DNA of 64,000 nucleotides, taken from positions 7,028,501 to 7,092,500 of the forward strand of contig NC_056417.1 in the NCBI RefSeq assembly GCF_905147365.1. The letters run 5' to 3'. Every line of letters starts with the position of its first letter. Position 1 is the first letter of the stretch. The position numbers were made by a program, and so were the translations under genes. This document shows positions 46,223 through 57,329 of this stretch, in pieces. The notes beneath the pieces were generated by a model. The model ran no database searches, was not told the DNA's origin, and was given only the letters and a program-made list of their open reading frames with translations. Source of the DNA: Aricia agestis. Its lineage: Eukaryota > Arthropoda > Insecta > Lepidoptera > Lycaenidae.

Positions 46223-46723
46223 CATGCCCTAGGATTAGTGGTTTATATGTCTGGTCTATTCTAAACTCTATTTATCTATTACTTAGCTAATGAGGATTAA
46301 TGCTATTTCTACCGCCAATCCACTTATGTGACAAACGAATGGATTATTCTAATTAGCGGACAGCAGTGATGACGCGGATATCGGATTCTTGGATATCTAT
46401 TGTTCTCGCGGCCATATGTGGCCGCTTGGGAGTTGTACCATTATATCGGATATTTTATGGTTCACCTAACTGCCTAAACAGTCTACTAAACTACTAAGAA
46501 CATTATAAAGTCTCAATTCTACTATTTAAATAAAAGATGAATTCTTCGTTTTTTGTCTATTCTAGTTTCCTATTAAACAGTAAGATGATAGTATTCTAAC
46601 TTATCTAGTGATTTTTAAAATTGAATTGAAATCTCAAACAAACCTTTACAAACACATACAAACCCAAATTCGAACTTTACACCCATCTTTTTATGTCGGG
46701 CGTCAAAAGAAGAAAAAACATAA
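46223..46723. other. No recognised feature
   Basis: Only small palindromes such as GCGGCCATATGTGGCCGC (46407). Confidence 0.45.
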
Positions 46724-47066
46724 TCTATACATCTATACATACATACATATAAACAAAATTGGAGTGTCTGTTTTTAATATTGAAAGAACCGTTTTTTACA
46801 ACATGCATATGAATGTATATGCGCTACATACACCAAAACAACATTTTTTACAATTTTTGTCTGTATGTATGTCTGTCTGTCTGTCTGTTTGTTCCGGCTA
46901 ATCTCCGAAACGGCTGGAGCGATTTTGACGGGACTTTTTTTGGCAGATAGCTGATGTAGTAAGGAATAACTTAGTCTACTTTTTAACCGACATCCGAAAA
47001 GGAGGATGATATATTTTACTTTTTTTGTATGCAGTTTACGCGGACGAAGTCGCGGGCAACAGCTAG
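46724..47066 (+). mobile_element. Helitron of a third family (343 bp)
   Basis: Starts TCTATACATCTATACATAC after A and ends CGCGGGCAACAGCTAG before T. It has a (TCTG)n tract near 46858-46887 and the internal block TTTTTAACCGACATCCG found in other repeats of the window. Confidence 0.8.
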
Positions 47067-47489
47067 TAAACACTATAAATAGCCCGAATGTGTCAACAGA
47101 GGCAGAGGGTGTTTTTTGTAGCGGAATTTCTATTTATAAATGTAAAAAATATCTCAAGTAACCTTCTCATTCCTCAACCCAAAAGTTTAATGTCCAGAAA
47201 GTAGTTATGGTCCAATTTATTTTATCTTTACGCTCAAAAGGAAAACAAAATTACAAGAATAAAGTGTACCCTTGTCAAGCGAATAACACAAATGTAAACT
47301 AAATAAACAAGATATTCGGTAAATGTAGAGCTTAAGAGAGAAATGTTAACAACGTGAAGAGAAAATACCTAAATAATGATACAAATAAGATTTCACCTGA
47401 TTTACTCTATACATCCTGCGGACGAAAAGTACGCATGATTGATATGGTCAAGCTTTTCTATTAAAGGAAATATAAAAAGCAAAAATATA
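47067..47489. other. No recognised feature
   Basis: AT-rich. Confidence 0.45.
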
Positions 47490-47697
47490 GGTTTTCAATG
47501 TTCCCGGGTCTGGATGTGTATTAAATATGTGTATGATATAATAAACATCTTAAATTTATGTATAGTATAAAAGTATTCAATATATTTCCGTATTCCGTAA
47601 TAATAAAAGTATGTAACACAAGTCCTTCAGGTACTTAGCACGGGGCTAGACTGACGTGGTGTGAAGCGTCTATAGATATTATTATTATTATAGGTAC
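47490..47697 (+). mobile_element. Second tRNA-type SINE family, 5'-truncated copy
   Basis: Begins at TTTTCAATGTTCCCGGGTC after the B box and runs to the (ATT)n tail; the tRNA-like head is missing. Confidence 0.8.
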
Positions 47698-48562
47698 AGT
47701 ACATAATATAGTTCTAGGCAATCTTTTGAAATGATGATGTAGAGAAAGTGACAATTTGAAAATCTGTTAAGATCTAAAGTCATTTATTTATCTTCATTAT
47801 TTATCGGAAAAATTTGTTCATGGGTAGATTGTGGACCTACTTTTTACGTTATCTTTAACCAAAAAAATAACTTGATAAAACCTATCCGAGTAATGTACAC
47901 TTAACCAATATGCCGTTGAATTAATTTATCTGTTAATTATTCTTGAAATGTTTATTAAATGTACTTATAAAAAAATCATCAACGACGATAATTTCAACCC
48001 TAAACAGTCTACGATTTAACCTGTAAACCTGCATAAACAAAAATTCAAAGGCAGTTTAAACTGCAATAATACAGCAAAGGTAAAAGCACTCATAATACTG
48101 CCAGTACCTACATCGAAGTTTCAATACAACCCTTATGTCGTTGGCATAAGTCTTCTGGTTGGGGCAAAATAACTTTGAACGGATCCTTACGGAGTCAGCC
48201 ACTTGGCACATGCCTCCAACATTAATCCAAAGGCTTCACGGCAGGATGGACTTGGCTTATATGATTTTTACTGCACGTCTAACTTAACATAACCTCAATG
48301 TAATTAGAACTTGTTTCAATGAATATTAAACGGCAATCGAAGGGTTTTCCAAATTGGATTTCCCTTCGACTGATTGTATTATTCAATCGAATATTTATTA
48401 TTTGTTTTCGATTCGATCTGTGTTGTGATTTTCGGCTAGGCGTAGGCCACGTAGAAATTTAAGATTGCTCGGCGAAACTGAAGAAGGGGGTAAAAGGCGC
48501 ATGTGCGTAATTGGCAAGAGATCATTTAATTAAGCATAGCATTTGTAAGACAAAAATAAAAC
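47698..48562. other. No recognised feature
   Basis: AT-rich sequence up to the BEL/Pao target duplication. Confidence 0.45.
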
Positions 48563-48617
48563 AAGCCTGTTTGACTGGAAACTAAATCCATACTAATATT
48601 ATAAATGCGAAAGTATC

Positions 48618-48672
<55 letters not shown>

Positions 48673-48825
48673 TGCTTTCACGCCAAAACTACTGAACCGA
48701 TTGCAATGAAATTTTGTATACAGTTATTCTAGAGTCTGAGAAAGGACATAGGCTACATTTTGATGTGGGAAAATATCTTATTTCCATGAAAATATCGATG
48801 AAAATGAATTCGCATTGCGCGTGGC

Positions 48826-48965
48826 CAGCGCTCATCCCGGGGGTCCTGGGTTCGAGTCCCGCAGGCGGAACAAAAAGTTTTCAATGTTCCTGGGTCTTGG
48901 ATGTGTATTAAAATAAAATTTCAAAAATCTTAAACATATTTTATGTATAATATTATAAAAAATCC
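48826..48965 (+). mobile_element. tRNA-type SINE fragment inside the nested Helitron
   Basis: It contains the B box GGGTTCGAGTCCC and the following body, nearly identical to 60405-60500. The A box and the 3' tail are missing. Confidence 0.7.
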
Positions 48966-49316
48966 AGAAATATATCGATGGAATGAACATTTTAGTTCTA
49001 ATACGATTCAACAGATGGCGTTTTATTTTTTACTTTATTGTAACATAGAACTAATCATACTTATTAGTTAGTATGTTTTTGTTTATAGTTTTTAATACGT
49101 TAGAATATTATGTTTAATAATATTATCACTTGGTATAAGGCGCCATCTATTGTGAATTTTTGGAACTAACTTAATTTGAACAAATTTACGCATTTTCACC
49201 CCTTTTTCCAGTAAAAAAGTAGCCTATGTCCTTTCTCAGGCTTTAGACTATCTGTATACAAAATTTCATTACAATCGGTTCGGTAGTTTTGGCGTTTGGC
49301 GTGAAAGCGAGACTGA

Positions 49317-49372
49317 CAGACAGACAGACAGACAGAGATACTTTCGCATATATAATATTAGTATAGATTATG
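49317..49372 (-). repeat. Inverted second copy of the Helitron head
   Basis: Reads (on the minus strand) ATACTAATATTATA...GCGAAAGTATCTC followed by TCTG repeats, the same as the Helitron head at 48590-48640. The sequence before it (from about 49190) is also the reverse of the head region, so the Helitron is partly a foldback. Confidence 0.75.
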
Positions 49373-49411
49373 TGCACACTGCACAGCTGTTTTTTGTATT
49401 TTGATTAATTA

Positions 49412-49486
49412 AGGGCCGCGCTACACCGGAATGGCAGCGGCGAGGCGAGCACTTTCAGCCCTGCCATTCCGGTGTAGCGCGGCCCT
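49412..49486. mobile_element. Foldback MITE within the nested Helitron
   Basis: Perfect 26-bp arms (49412-49437 and 49461-49486) beginning AGGGCCGCGCTACACCGG. It is absent from the related Helitron tail at 15916-16037, so it arrived after the copies split. It is the innermost layer of a three-deep nest. Confidence 0.85.
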
Positions 49487-49737
49487 AAGAGGGGTACCAC
49501 TTACCAGGGTTTTAAAATGTTTTTAAAGACACCAATTTTGTTGACATCGCGCTTTATAAACTGAAGTCCACGCGGACGAAGTCGCGGGCAACAGCTAGTG
49601 TATAATAAAGATAAAAACCACGTCTTGATGTAAACCGATATATTCTCGTAATAGTTCACAATTTTTCTGACAACATCAAAATATCTTACAAAGTCAAATA
49701 TAGATTTTTAAACATAACCAGCCAGAGTTATACATAG

Positions 49738-49750
49738 CCCCCCCCCCAAA
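49738..49750 (-). other. Polypurine tract of the BEL/Pao element
   Basis: Minus strand TTT followed by ten G, three bases before the 3' LTR, in the position where plus-strand DNA synthesis is primed. Confidence 0.7.
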
Positions 49751-50126
49751 GACGACAGTCTTTAACTATAATATAAGAAAAGGATAGCACTCTAAAATAA
49801 ATAGCAACTAAAGATAATATACTCGTAACAATAAACTTAACATAACATTTCCCACGGGTGAAAATGATGACATAAATATTAAAATATAGTAATTAAGTGG
49901 ACTGTATCTCAATCAAAATATGGTCGCTTACTTCTTATCATACGAGTGATAGTTTGGAAAAAAAATGTATCATATTATTATAAGTTTAACAACATAATAT
50001 ACATTAACAAGACTTATAACAGTAGCATAACAATAAATAAAATTAACTTTAAACATATTGAAATTACAAAAAAATAAAACAATTAGACTCACAATCAGAC
50101 ATAGTACAACCAATTACTAGTTATCA

Positions 50127-50180
50127 TATCTATACTAATATTATAATTCTGCAGAGTTTGTTATAATATATAGGTTTATA
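50127..50180 (+). mobile_element. Helitron-like head within the BEL/Pao 3' region
   Basis: TCTATACTAATATTATAATT followed by CTGCAGAGTTTGTT, typical of another lepidopteran Helitron head. No CTAG end is evident. Confidence 0.4.
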
Positions 50181-50295
50181 TATAGTGAGAACAAAATTTA
50201 TTATAATATTTCAATGAAATAATTTATATTATTCAACAGTTGGTAATACACAAATTTTTGATACCGATCGCTTTAAACACACGTATCCTTACATT

Positions 50296-52491
50296 TTACT
50301 GTTCCCATCCGCGTAACCTTGTCCAACCCGGTATGTTTCTTAACAATGTCCCATTATCACTATACAAGTCACTGTCATGCCCTCTTCTAGCAACAAACCT
50401 CCTAAAAGCCATCAGACAAACTTTTAGATGACAAATCACTAGCCGCTTCAAGATGGACAGCCCTGGTAGACATACATACAAAAAGACAAATATATACCCC
50501 TTAGTTCCTCGACTTCCGTTGTCCGTCGTTGAATTAGTCCAACGTGGTAGCCGAAACTCCGCTAGCCTTTCTTGATCATAACGATAGATAAACCATTCTT
50601 CGAGAAGCTCTTTCGGTAAGTACTCATCCCAACCAATACCTGATATCCACAGTTTCTGAATAAACATTTTTGCTCTAATTATACTTGGTGCTATCCCTCC
50701 TAACGGATCATAATATAATCTTGCTATATCCGCGACAACATTTCTTTTAGTTATACATTGTCCATCCAGTGATCTCAATGGCAACTTTACTCCGTATTCA
50801 CATTCGTCCTGCTGGCGATTCCAGGTAAGTCCTAGCATTTTATTAATCTCAGATTGTTCCTCTAGCTTAACGTTTTCTACATTCCTTTCCCTTACATTCT
50901 TTTGCATATACTCTCTTAATTCTTCACTGTTACTATTCCATTTTTGTAGCACGAACCCGCCTTCTTTCATTATACCATTCATTTCCTTGTATATTTGTTT
51001 AGCTTCATTTATATTTTGACAACCTGACATCAAAATATTATCATCCATGTAAAGGTCATTAATTGTTACTCTTTCGGCCGCTAGTAGATATTTACCACCT
51101 TCGTCTGTTGCTAATAGCATCAATGTCTTAATAAATTCTGTATTTAAATAAGAATCTTCCTCTAAACAACGTTCCAATAAAACAAATCTTTTAAGTGCTA
51201 TATTCCGCGATTGGCTGTAAAGGCAATTCTGTATATTGTCAGTCTTAAAGGGTTTTTCAACAATGTACCGACCGTTCTCATCGCGACTTGTAGTAGCTGT
51301 AAATATATCTTCACATCGTTGCTCCCCTTCGGATAAAATTGTTTTAGTAAGATTGGGTTCATTTTGTAATTCCCAAAAAGATTGAATAAGCTCATCAACG
51401 CAAACATGCATGCTAGTTGAAAAATCTCCTATTGATTGCTTTTTATTGCTCCCAGTTACTATCCAACCGAATATAGTATTTTGTAGGACTAAAGATCCTG
51501 AAGGGCCCTTGCATAAACCTTCCTTTAAAATTAATCCATAAACATCCGCTCCTAACAGAAGATCAACTTTATTAGGTATGTAAAATTCCGGATCAGCCAT
51601 ATTGACATTATTCAGAACCGGCCATGGTTCAATTATTACTCTCCTAGGTGGCAATAAGCCTGTTAATTTGTCTAAGACAAACGCTTCGACTTTGACTGTA
51701 CTATCAGCTGAATAAAGATTAAGCTCGGTTTTCGACTTCACTATAACAGATGGAACGCCTCCTACTCCTGATATGTTTTCTTTAACCACTGATCTCTTCA
51801 AGCTAAGTAATTGAACAGCTGCCTCTGACACAAATGATATATGTGATGCTGGATCAATCAGAGCCCGTAATTGTAAAATCCTTCCTGTCTTGGACTTCAC
51901 ATTAACGATCGCCGTAGCTAATAATGAATAGTAACCTACGTTATTTTGAGATAAAAAACTATTTGTTGAATGCTCCTCCCTATCATTTAACAGTTGCGAT
52001 GCAATATTCGTGTTCGGACTATTACTATTACCTGATAGATTCATACGATCATCGTTAATAAAATGCAAGAGTGAATGGTGCTGCTTATTGCAAAATTGAC
52101 ATCGATTTGAACTCAGACATCTTTTTGCAATATGATTATTGGCTAAACAGTTAAAGCACAATTTATTGTCTAGGACAAAGTTACGCTTGTGGGCGATTGA
52201 CAACCTTACGAATTCTTGACAGCTACTTATTTTGTGATCATTTTGTTTACAAAAGCAACAAGGAATCTTGTAGGAGTGTAAGGAGTGTACTACTTCACCA
52301 GGCCTAATTTTACTATTATTTATTTGAAATTTCGGTACATAATTTGGCATATTTGCTTCTAGATATTCAAGTGCGTGGAATCTATTTAACAAAAAATCTT
52401 TGAATTGGTCTAAAGTAGCTAATCTATTAAATTTGGTAAACTCACTTACCCGTGCCTCCCACAGTTTCCTTGACTCCCTATCGAGTTTCAT
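50296..52491 (-). pseudogene. BEL/Pao gag-pol, second part: zinc knuckles, protease, remnants of RT and integrase
   Basis: 731 residues in the same frame as the gag part. Zinc knuckles lie at about 78-91, 112-125 and 131-143. An aspartic protease-like domain follows (about 205-345), with LIDPAS at 211-216 where retroviral-type proteases have D-S/T-G. The linker and the RT entry (about 365-452) run directly into the sequence before YMDD (481-484), so the RT fingers and first palm motifs are missing, in frame. The connection domain with YDPLGGIAPS (594-603) is kept. After PRW (649-651) the chain jumps to the integrase end (ARRG...YSDNGT, 701-715); RNase H and most of the integrase are absent. 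At about 670-692 the expected integrase residues lie in another frame, so two compensating frameshifts occur. The frame is long but cannot encode active enzymes. Confidence 0.92.
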
Positions 52492-52518
52492 ACTTACTAC
52501 GTATATAACAATTATGTC

Positions 52519-53259
52519 CTACGTGCTTGTATCAATACCTAAATTTGTGAGACAGTGCAACATGTTAGTAATATTATCTAATAATTGTTTAACAGCCATA
52601 GCTGACTCTGTTGGAAGGTCCTGTTGATTAAAAAAATCTCTAAGTATACAATTGGCTAAGAAATGTTCATTGTTATACCTCCCTTCTAACAAAGTCCAGC
52701 ACTGGTCGTAATTATCATTAGTAATAGGTAAATGAACTATAAGTTGCGCAGCTTCTCCGATGAGATGGGCCTTCAGGTACTGCAGCTTTTGAACTTTGTC
52801 TATTGCCATGTTGTTGTGGATCAGTGATATAAACAAATCCCGGAAGCTGAGCCATTCAGTATAGACACCTGAAAAAATTGGTATACTAATCTGTGGCAAC
52901 TTTACAAACGAATTGGCCTGTTTAGAATTTCCAGCACAGTCTTCTTCCATGGTTTTATCGCTATATACTATCGCAAATTCCTGTAATTGGTGTTGTAATT
53001 CCGATTTGAATTCCAAAAAAAATTCTTCCATCACAGAGTACGTATCGTCCGAAAAATATGGCAATTCCTGTTCCTTGCTGCGTACTGATACAATTTGTAA
53101 ATGATTATCATTAAATTTTTGCCATTTTGTCTCTAGGGCTTGCACTCTTGTTTCTATATACGCTTTTGTAATCCTTTCCTTGGAACATTTTTTAAAGTTT
53201 ATTTTCAATTTTAAAAGTTGTTCTTTCAGTTCTTCCTGAATGCTTAGTAATGTATCCAT
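52519..53259 (-). pseudogene. BEL/Pao gag-pol, first part (gag), ended by an amber codon
   Basis: 246 residues from the ATG at 53259. A charged, coiled N-terminus (about 1-120) is followed by a Pao-type gag domain with LPQISIPIFSGVYTEW and SFRDLFISLIHNN, typical of the DUF1759 gag family (about 122-240). The frame stops at TAG (52519-52521) right after GIDTST, where relatives carry Trp followed by Asp. The frame downstream is the same one, continues DIIVIYVVS into the next ORF, and keeps gag homology. So this is one gag-pol gene broken by a single nonsense change (TGG to TAG would be enough), not two genes. The start is the first ATG after the primer-binding-site region. Confidence 0.9.
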
Positions 53260-53280
53260 AGGTACTGATAATATTTCTAT

Positions 53281-53298
53281 CCGGCTCTAATCCGACCA
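53281..53298 (-). other. Primer-binding-site candidate
   Basis: Two bases inside the 5' LTR the minus strand reads TGGTCGGATTAGAGCCGG, starting with the TGG expected from a tRNA CCA end. I could not assign the tRNA. Confidence 0.6.
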
Positions 53299-53300
53299 AA

Positions 53301-53455
53301 TGTTTGACTGGAAACTAAATGTAAAATAAAGATAAAAACCACGTCTTGATGTAAACCGATATATTCTCGTAATAGTTCACAATTTTTCTGACAACATCAA
53401 AATATCTTACAAAGTCAAATATAGATTTTTAAACATAACCAGCCAGAGTTATACA
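53301..53455 (-). repeat. 5' LTR of the BEL/Pao element (155 bp)
   Basis: In plus-strand terms it starts TGTTTGACTGG and ends GAGTTATACA. It is uninterrupted and so shows the empty site for the Helitron in its partner, at ACTAAA|TGTAAA. The base after the end begins the AAGCC target duplication. Confidence 0.95.
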
Positions 53456-53933
53456 AAGCCCTAAAAGTAATTTGCAATTTTAAAATATTTAAAGTCAAAA
53501 TCACTAATTATAATACTAATAGGGAGAACATTTTTTAACCGACTTCCAAAAAGGAGGAGGTTATAATATGTTCGGCTGTGGATATTTTTTTTTTTTGTGA
53601 ACTGATTTTCGAAATTTTTGTTTTGTTGTATTAGGTTTCACTCCAATTTGTCTTAAATTAGTATTAAGTTTGGAGGGCCGTTTTTCTTCATGGCCGGTTT
53701 TTTAATCAATAATATTGACATCACTTAATGCAATTTCAACACCAGCCCGACGACAAAGCTCATTTTAATATTACAGAACTTTTAACAAGCTGATATAGGG
53801 GGCGGTACTTGGTACGACGCTTTTACCACTTACATCTCCCCTTTTTGAATAAATATGACGATAAGTTAATTATTTCTATTAGGCATTCAAAAATCAATAA
53901 TCATAACCTGGGTGTTGCTGATGTTTAATGTAA

Positions 53934-54105
53934 TCCATACAAATATTATAAATATGAAAGTGTGTCTGTCTGTTACCTCTTCACGGCCAAACCGCTGAAC
54001 TGAAGTTTGCCATGAAGATACTTTGAAGCGCGGGAAAGAACATAGGATACTTTTTGTCTCTTTTGTTTAGAATTGTGGCACCACGGAGTTGCCGGCGTCA
54101 TCTAG
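53934..54105 (+). mobile_element. Short Helitron (172 bp)
   Basis: TCCATACAAATATTATAAAT head, (GTCTG) repeats, CTCTTCACGGCC, and the end GCCGGCGTCATCTAG. The base after CTAG is A rather than the usual T. Confidence 0.75.
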
Positions 54106-54907
54106 ACGCACGACTAATATGCTTAAAAACTTTATACTTACTTTTTAAACTTATTAGGTAATGGTGCATTTTTAACGTAATCGGTTTATACCAAATATGC
54201 ACCATTTGAAGAAAAAAATTATAGCCTTTGTCAACTGCGTCTATATTTCTAAAATCACAGAGCTAATAAAGAGAATAATGAGAAATAAAATAGAGAAGAA
54301 AAGAAAATCATACATAATATGTATATCATTCAAAACCATTTTCTACCTATTGGCAAACTTCGAAGTTGATTTAAAAGAAAATTCTATTAACTTTTAAATA
54401 GTTGAGCAAAGGAAGGTATCTAATGCGAATACTAAAAGGTATCGAAGGATCACTTCTGGAAACAGATCACGCATTACATTATTCGATTTATTGAATCAGA
54501 TACATACCGATTCAATCGATACGTACATATTAGAATTTCAATTAGAAACTTGAGCTGAACAAATAAAGATATTCAGAATCAATGCACGGTGGTTTGCTTG
54601 ATTTTAATCAAAAGTTTGAATTGGAGTACCGAGGCCTGGGCCGGCTATGTGTGTTCGATCTAATGCCGATTTGTTCAGATAATTGCTGGAGTCTGGATGA
54701 GGGGAAATTTGCAAGTTCCAGTGTCTAAGTCAGCTTAAAATGTGCTTAGTTCGGCTTGGAATTTGGGTTGGACTAATTTAGGCTACTTCATTGGCTTTCG
54801 TATTAGAGCCAAGTTGCAGGTGAAATCTATCCGGTAACTTTTAGGCTGTTACTTTTCTGTCACGTTGCTGCTCATTTGCAGGCGAAATCTATCCGATCAT
54901 TTCTATA

Positions 54908-55148
54908 CAGTATGTTAGTGTAAACACCGTTATCCTTGAAACCATCAACTGAGCCCGGGAATGCTGGGAACTCAAAAAATCCGTCTTTACACCCATACAA
55001 ATTGCCAATCCGGCCATCCGTATGGGTATGAATTATGAAGACGGCATTTTTTTTCGAGTTCCCACCATTGTTCTCATAAAAAAAGTTGTTCATTTTGACG
55101 GGCTCGTTTGATAGTTTCAAGGATAACGGTGTTCACACTAACGTCTTG
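54908..55148. mobile_element. Foldback MITE with TA duplication
   Basis: Ends CAGTATGTTAGTGTAAACAC and, in reverse, CAAGACGTTAGTGTGAACAC; arms of about 40 bp with AACACCGTTATCCTTGAAAC. TA on both sides. Confidence 0.82.
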
Positions 55149-55466
55149 TATGTACACTCGACTATTGCTTGATAGGGAATATTACGCAAAAGTCGGAGCA
55201 GAGGGCGTTACTAGCAGACACAGTAAATAATCCGACATGTTGCACACGTTATATCAGAATAGTCACAAAAACGCTGTCAAACGTCGAACAAAACTTTTAG
55301 TTTTCTGACTAGGTACTGTCTATGCTGGTGCTGCACTGTAGAGTCTAAACTTTGCACCAACATAATAAATCCTATTCTTCAAGACGGGGGGACGCGTCTA
55401 ATAAAAAAAAAAATCCATAACCGAATATATTATAACCTCCTCGTTTTTTGGAAGTCGGTTAAAAAA

Positions 55467-57154
55467 GATGCATATTTTCAGTAATTGTTCTTTCGTACTC
55501 CTTCGAACTTAATTCTTCTAATAGGCTCTATAAAAGAGCTAATCATCTTCAAAGTTATACAAATAATCTAGGGAAAAGGGAGGAAAAAATTATAAAGGGA
55601 AATCTCCCGGATACCGTCCTTAAGTGAAATAAAAAAATATAAATTGCACTCAAAGTGGGATTGCCGCTAAAATTAAGCACCTGAATAAATTGTGTGATAA
55701 TCCACAGCAGTCCTTTAATGCTTAGGGCGGGCATTGTAAGGCGACGGATGAAATAATGATTATTCTCGTTTCATTTACTTTTCGTTGATCCTCGGTAATT
55801 GAGAAAATTGCGCCGTATCTTGATGGAGAGTGTATTCGGCGATTTCGGGGAAAAGGGACCTATTCTCATGCATCGAGTCGCTTCGAGCGCTCACTGTCTG
55901 GCGCGCACACTGGGTCCCGTTTTTTCATACTAGGCTTTTCATTCTTCGAAAATCGCTTAGATTGCAGGTGGTATCCTTCGCGCTTGAGACAGCATGTGTG
56001 AGAACAAAATATAGCCTTTGGTCGAAACGACATTCCAGGTTAATGAGAATTTGGATCGTGTCGCACGCACAACTGACCACCTGCGATCGAATTTTCGTGC
56101 CATAACCATAAGAATTGGGCTCAGGGTTGGCGATACGTCAATTTTCGTCCAAACGTGCGGGAAAAACTTCCGCGTGGCAACCCTGGGCCCCCATTAGGGA
56201 TCAGTAATCGTATTTAATGTTTCCATCACCTGGGGGTGTGAAATGGACCTTGGAATAAGGTGTATTGGATTTGTCCCGCACCTACAGGGGAATTATGTAG
56301 ATATCATTATCAATGTGTTCAATATTTGTTTTTCGAAACCGCTCGTTTCATTCCTAGTAACTATTACTACTACTGCCTAACTAGACATTCGATTAACTAT
56401 TTCAATTCTAATCATGAAATAAATAAAACCAACGTTCTCATATTAAGTATACTATCTATTAAAATGTCACTCGAGAGACAGTTTTAGGTAGTTTTACACT
56501 CAAGACATGTTAATACGAGTATGTCATCCATGTGCACGAAAGTTCACGAAACTACGTACAAAATGATACTTGTATGACATACGTCTTCAATTATTTACTC
56601 TGAAGTCTGAATACTAGCTCTAATATTCTACTTTTTACACTTAACTTGTTTTTGATTAAATTAACTAACTCTGTATAATGTTAAAGTTGGTCACATTGTT
56701 TCTGACTTAATTTAGCGTCACTTATGACCTATCTTGGCTTTATTCAATATGTTGGCAGAGACAGTTTTTACACAATGTAAATGTATACAGTAGAGTAACA
56801 TATTATCGTTTTTTTAAAATAAATTCGTGCAACACAAAGGTAGAAGCGCGCGACGCGGTAGTGGTAAAGCATAATATTATATTGTTGATCTTTTTTATAG
56901 CCTCGTTAACAAAAAAATACTTTACGCTAATCCATGTCACCCATGCTATCATTATCCGACATGACCAAAATACTATATTTTTATTTAATTTTTACTATAT
57001 TATAATATTATATTTTTATAAATATAAATTAAATTATTATGTTAAAAAGAATATATATGAATTCAAGAAATAATGTGATACCCATGGGAGAAATACTCGT
57101 AATAAACATAAGCTTGAAATTCCGGTGACTAGACTTACTAAAGTCAAAAATTCT
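55467..57154. other. Unassigned, with one moderately GC-rich patch
   Basis: 55833-56105 is open in one frame (91 codons) and has an imperfect inverted pair around GCAGGTGGT; no protein family was recognised. Confidence 0.4.
56117..56190. repeat. Short inverted repeat with AGGGTTG ends
   Basis: GGGCTCAGGGTTGGC and in reverse GGGCCCAGGGTTGCC; 74 bp. Confidence 0.55.
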
Positions 57155-57317
57155 TTTACGGCGGTTCCCAATATTTGATCTATCTCTGGTTTGGCCCTAC
57201 TAGAGATAGGAATAGCTCACATTAGACATTAGATACATATATTTTATGTCAATTGTGAGCTATTACTATCTAGTAGGGCAAAACCAGAGATAGATCAAAT
57301 ATTGGGAACGGCCGTTA
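57155..57317. mobile_element. Foldback MITE with about 62-bp arms
   Basis: ACGGC(G/C)GTTCCCAATATTTG and GATCTATCTCTGGTTT run inward from each end to AGCTCACA. Confidence 0.9.
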
Positions 57318-57329
57318 AAGGTCAATGTA

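Larger units (their letters stand above)
48587..49598 (+). mobile_element. Helitron (1012 bp) nested in the BEL/Pao 3' LTR
   Basis: It starts TCCATACTAATATTATAAAT and ends ACAGCTAG, inserted exactly between A and T of the LTR without a target duplication, as Helitrons do. A small bulged hairpin, CGCGGAC/GTCGCG, lies about 15 bp before CTAG. The head contains about 13 TCTG repeats (48618-48671). No Rep/helicase gene is present, so it is non-autonomous. It carries a SINE fragment, an inverted second head and a foldback MITE. Confidence 0.93.
48568..49734 (-). repeat. 3' LTR of the BEL/Pao element, split by a Helitron
   Basis: The LTR consists of 48568-48586 (19 bp) plus 49599-49734 (136 bp), adding to exactly 155 bp. 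The only difference from the other LTR that I see is one A/T change just after the insertion point. Everything between is the Helitron. Confidence 0.94.
48568..53455 (-). mobile_element. BEL/Pao-type LTR retrotransposon, defective, with a nested Helitron
   Basis: The element reads on the minus strand: 5' LTR at the right (53301-53455), gag-pol, then 3' LTR at the left (48568-49734, interrupted). The LTRs start TG and end CA, and the whole is flanked by AAGCC on both sides (48563-48567 and 53456-53460), a 5-bp target duplication as usual for BEL/Pao. The LTRs, 155 bp each once the insert is subtracted, differ at one position, so the insertion is young. Pol is internally deleted, so movement would need enzymes from a complete relative. 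Confidence 0.95.
53531..55466. mobile_element. Possible 1.9-kb element with 45-bp TIRs
   Basis: TTTTTTAACCGACTTCC...GAGGAGGTTATAATAT stands at both ends in opposite orientation. The inside holds a Helitron and a MITE but no transposase. Because the AACCGACTTCC block is common (58999, 60321, 46985), these could be two independent copies. Confidence 0.45.

Noticed and set aside
55830..56105. 91-codon ORF in a GC-richer patch
   Set aside because: No recognisable domain, and imperfect inverted words suggest a repeat.
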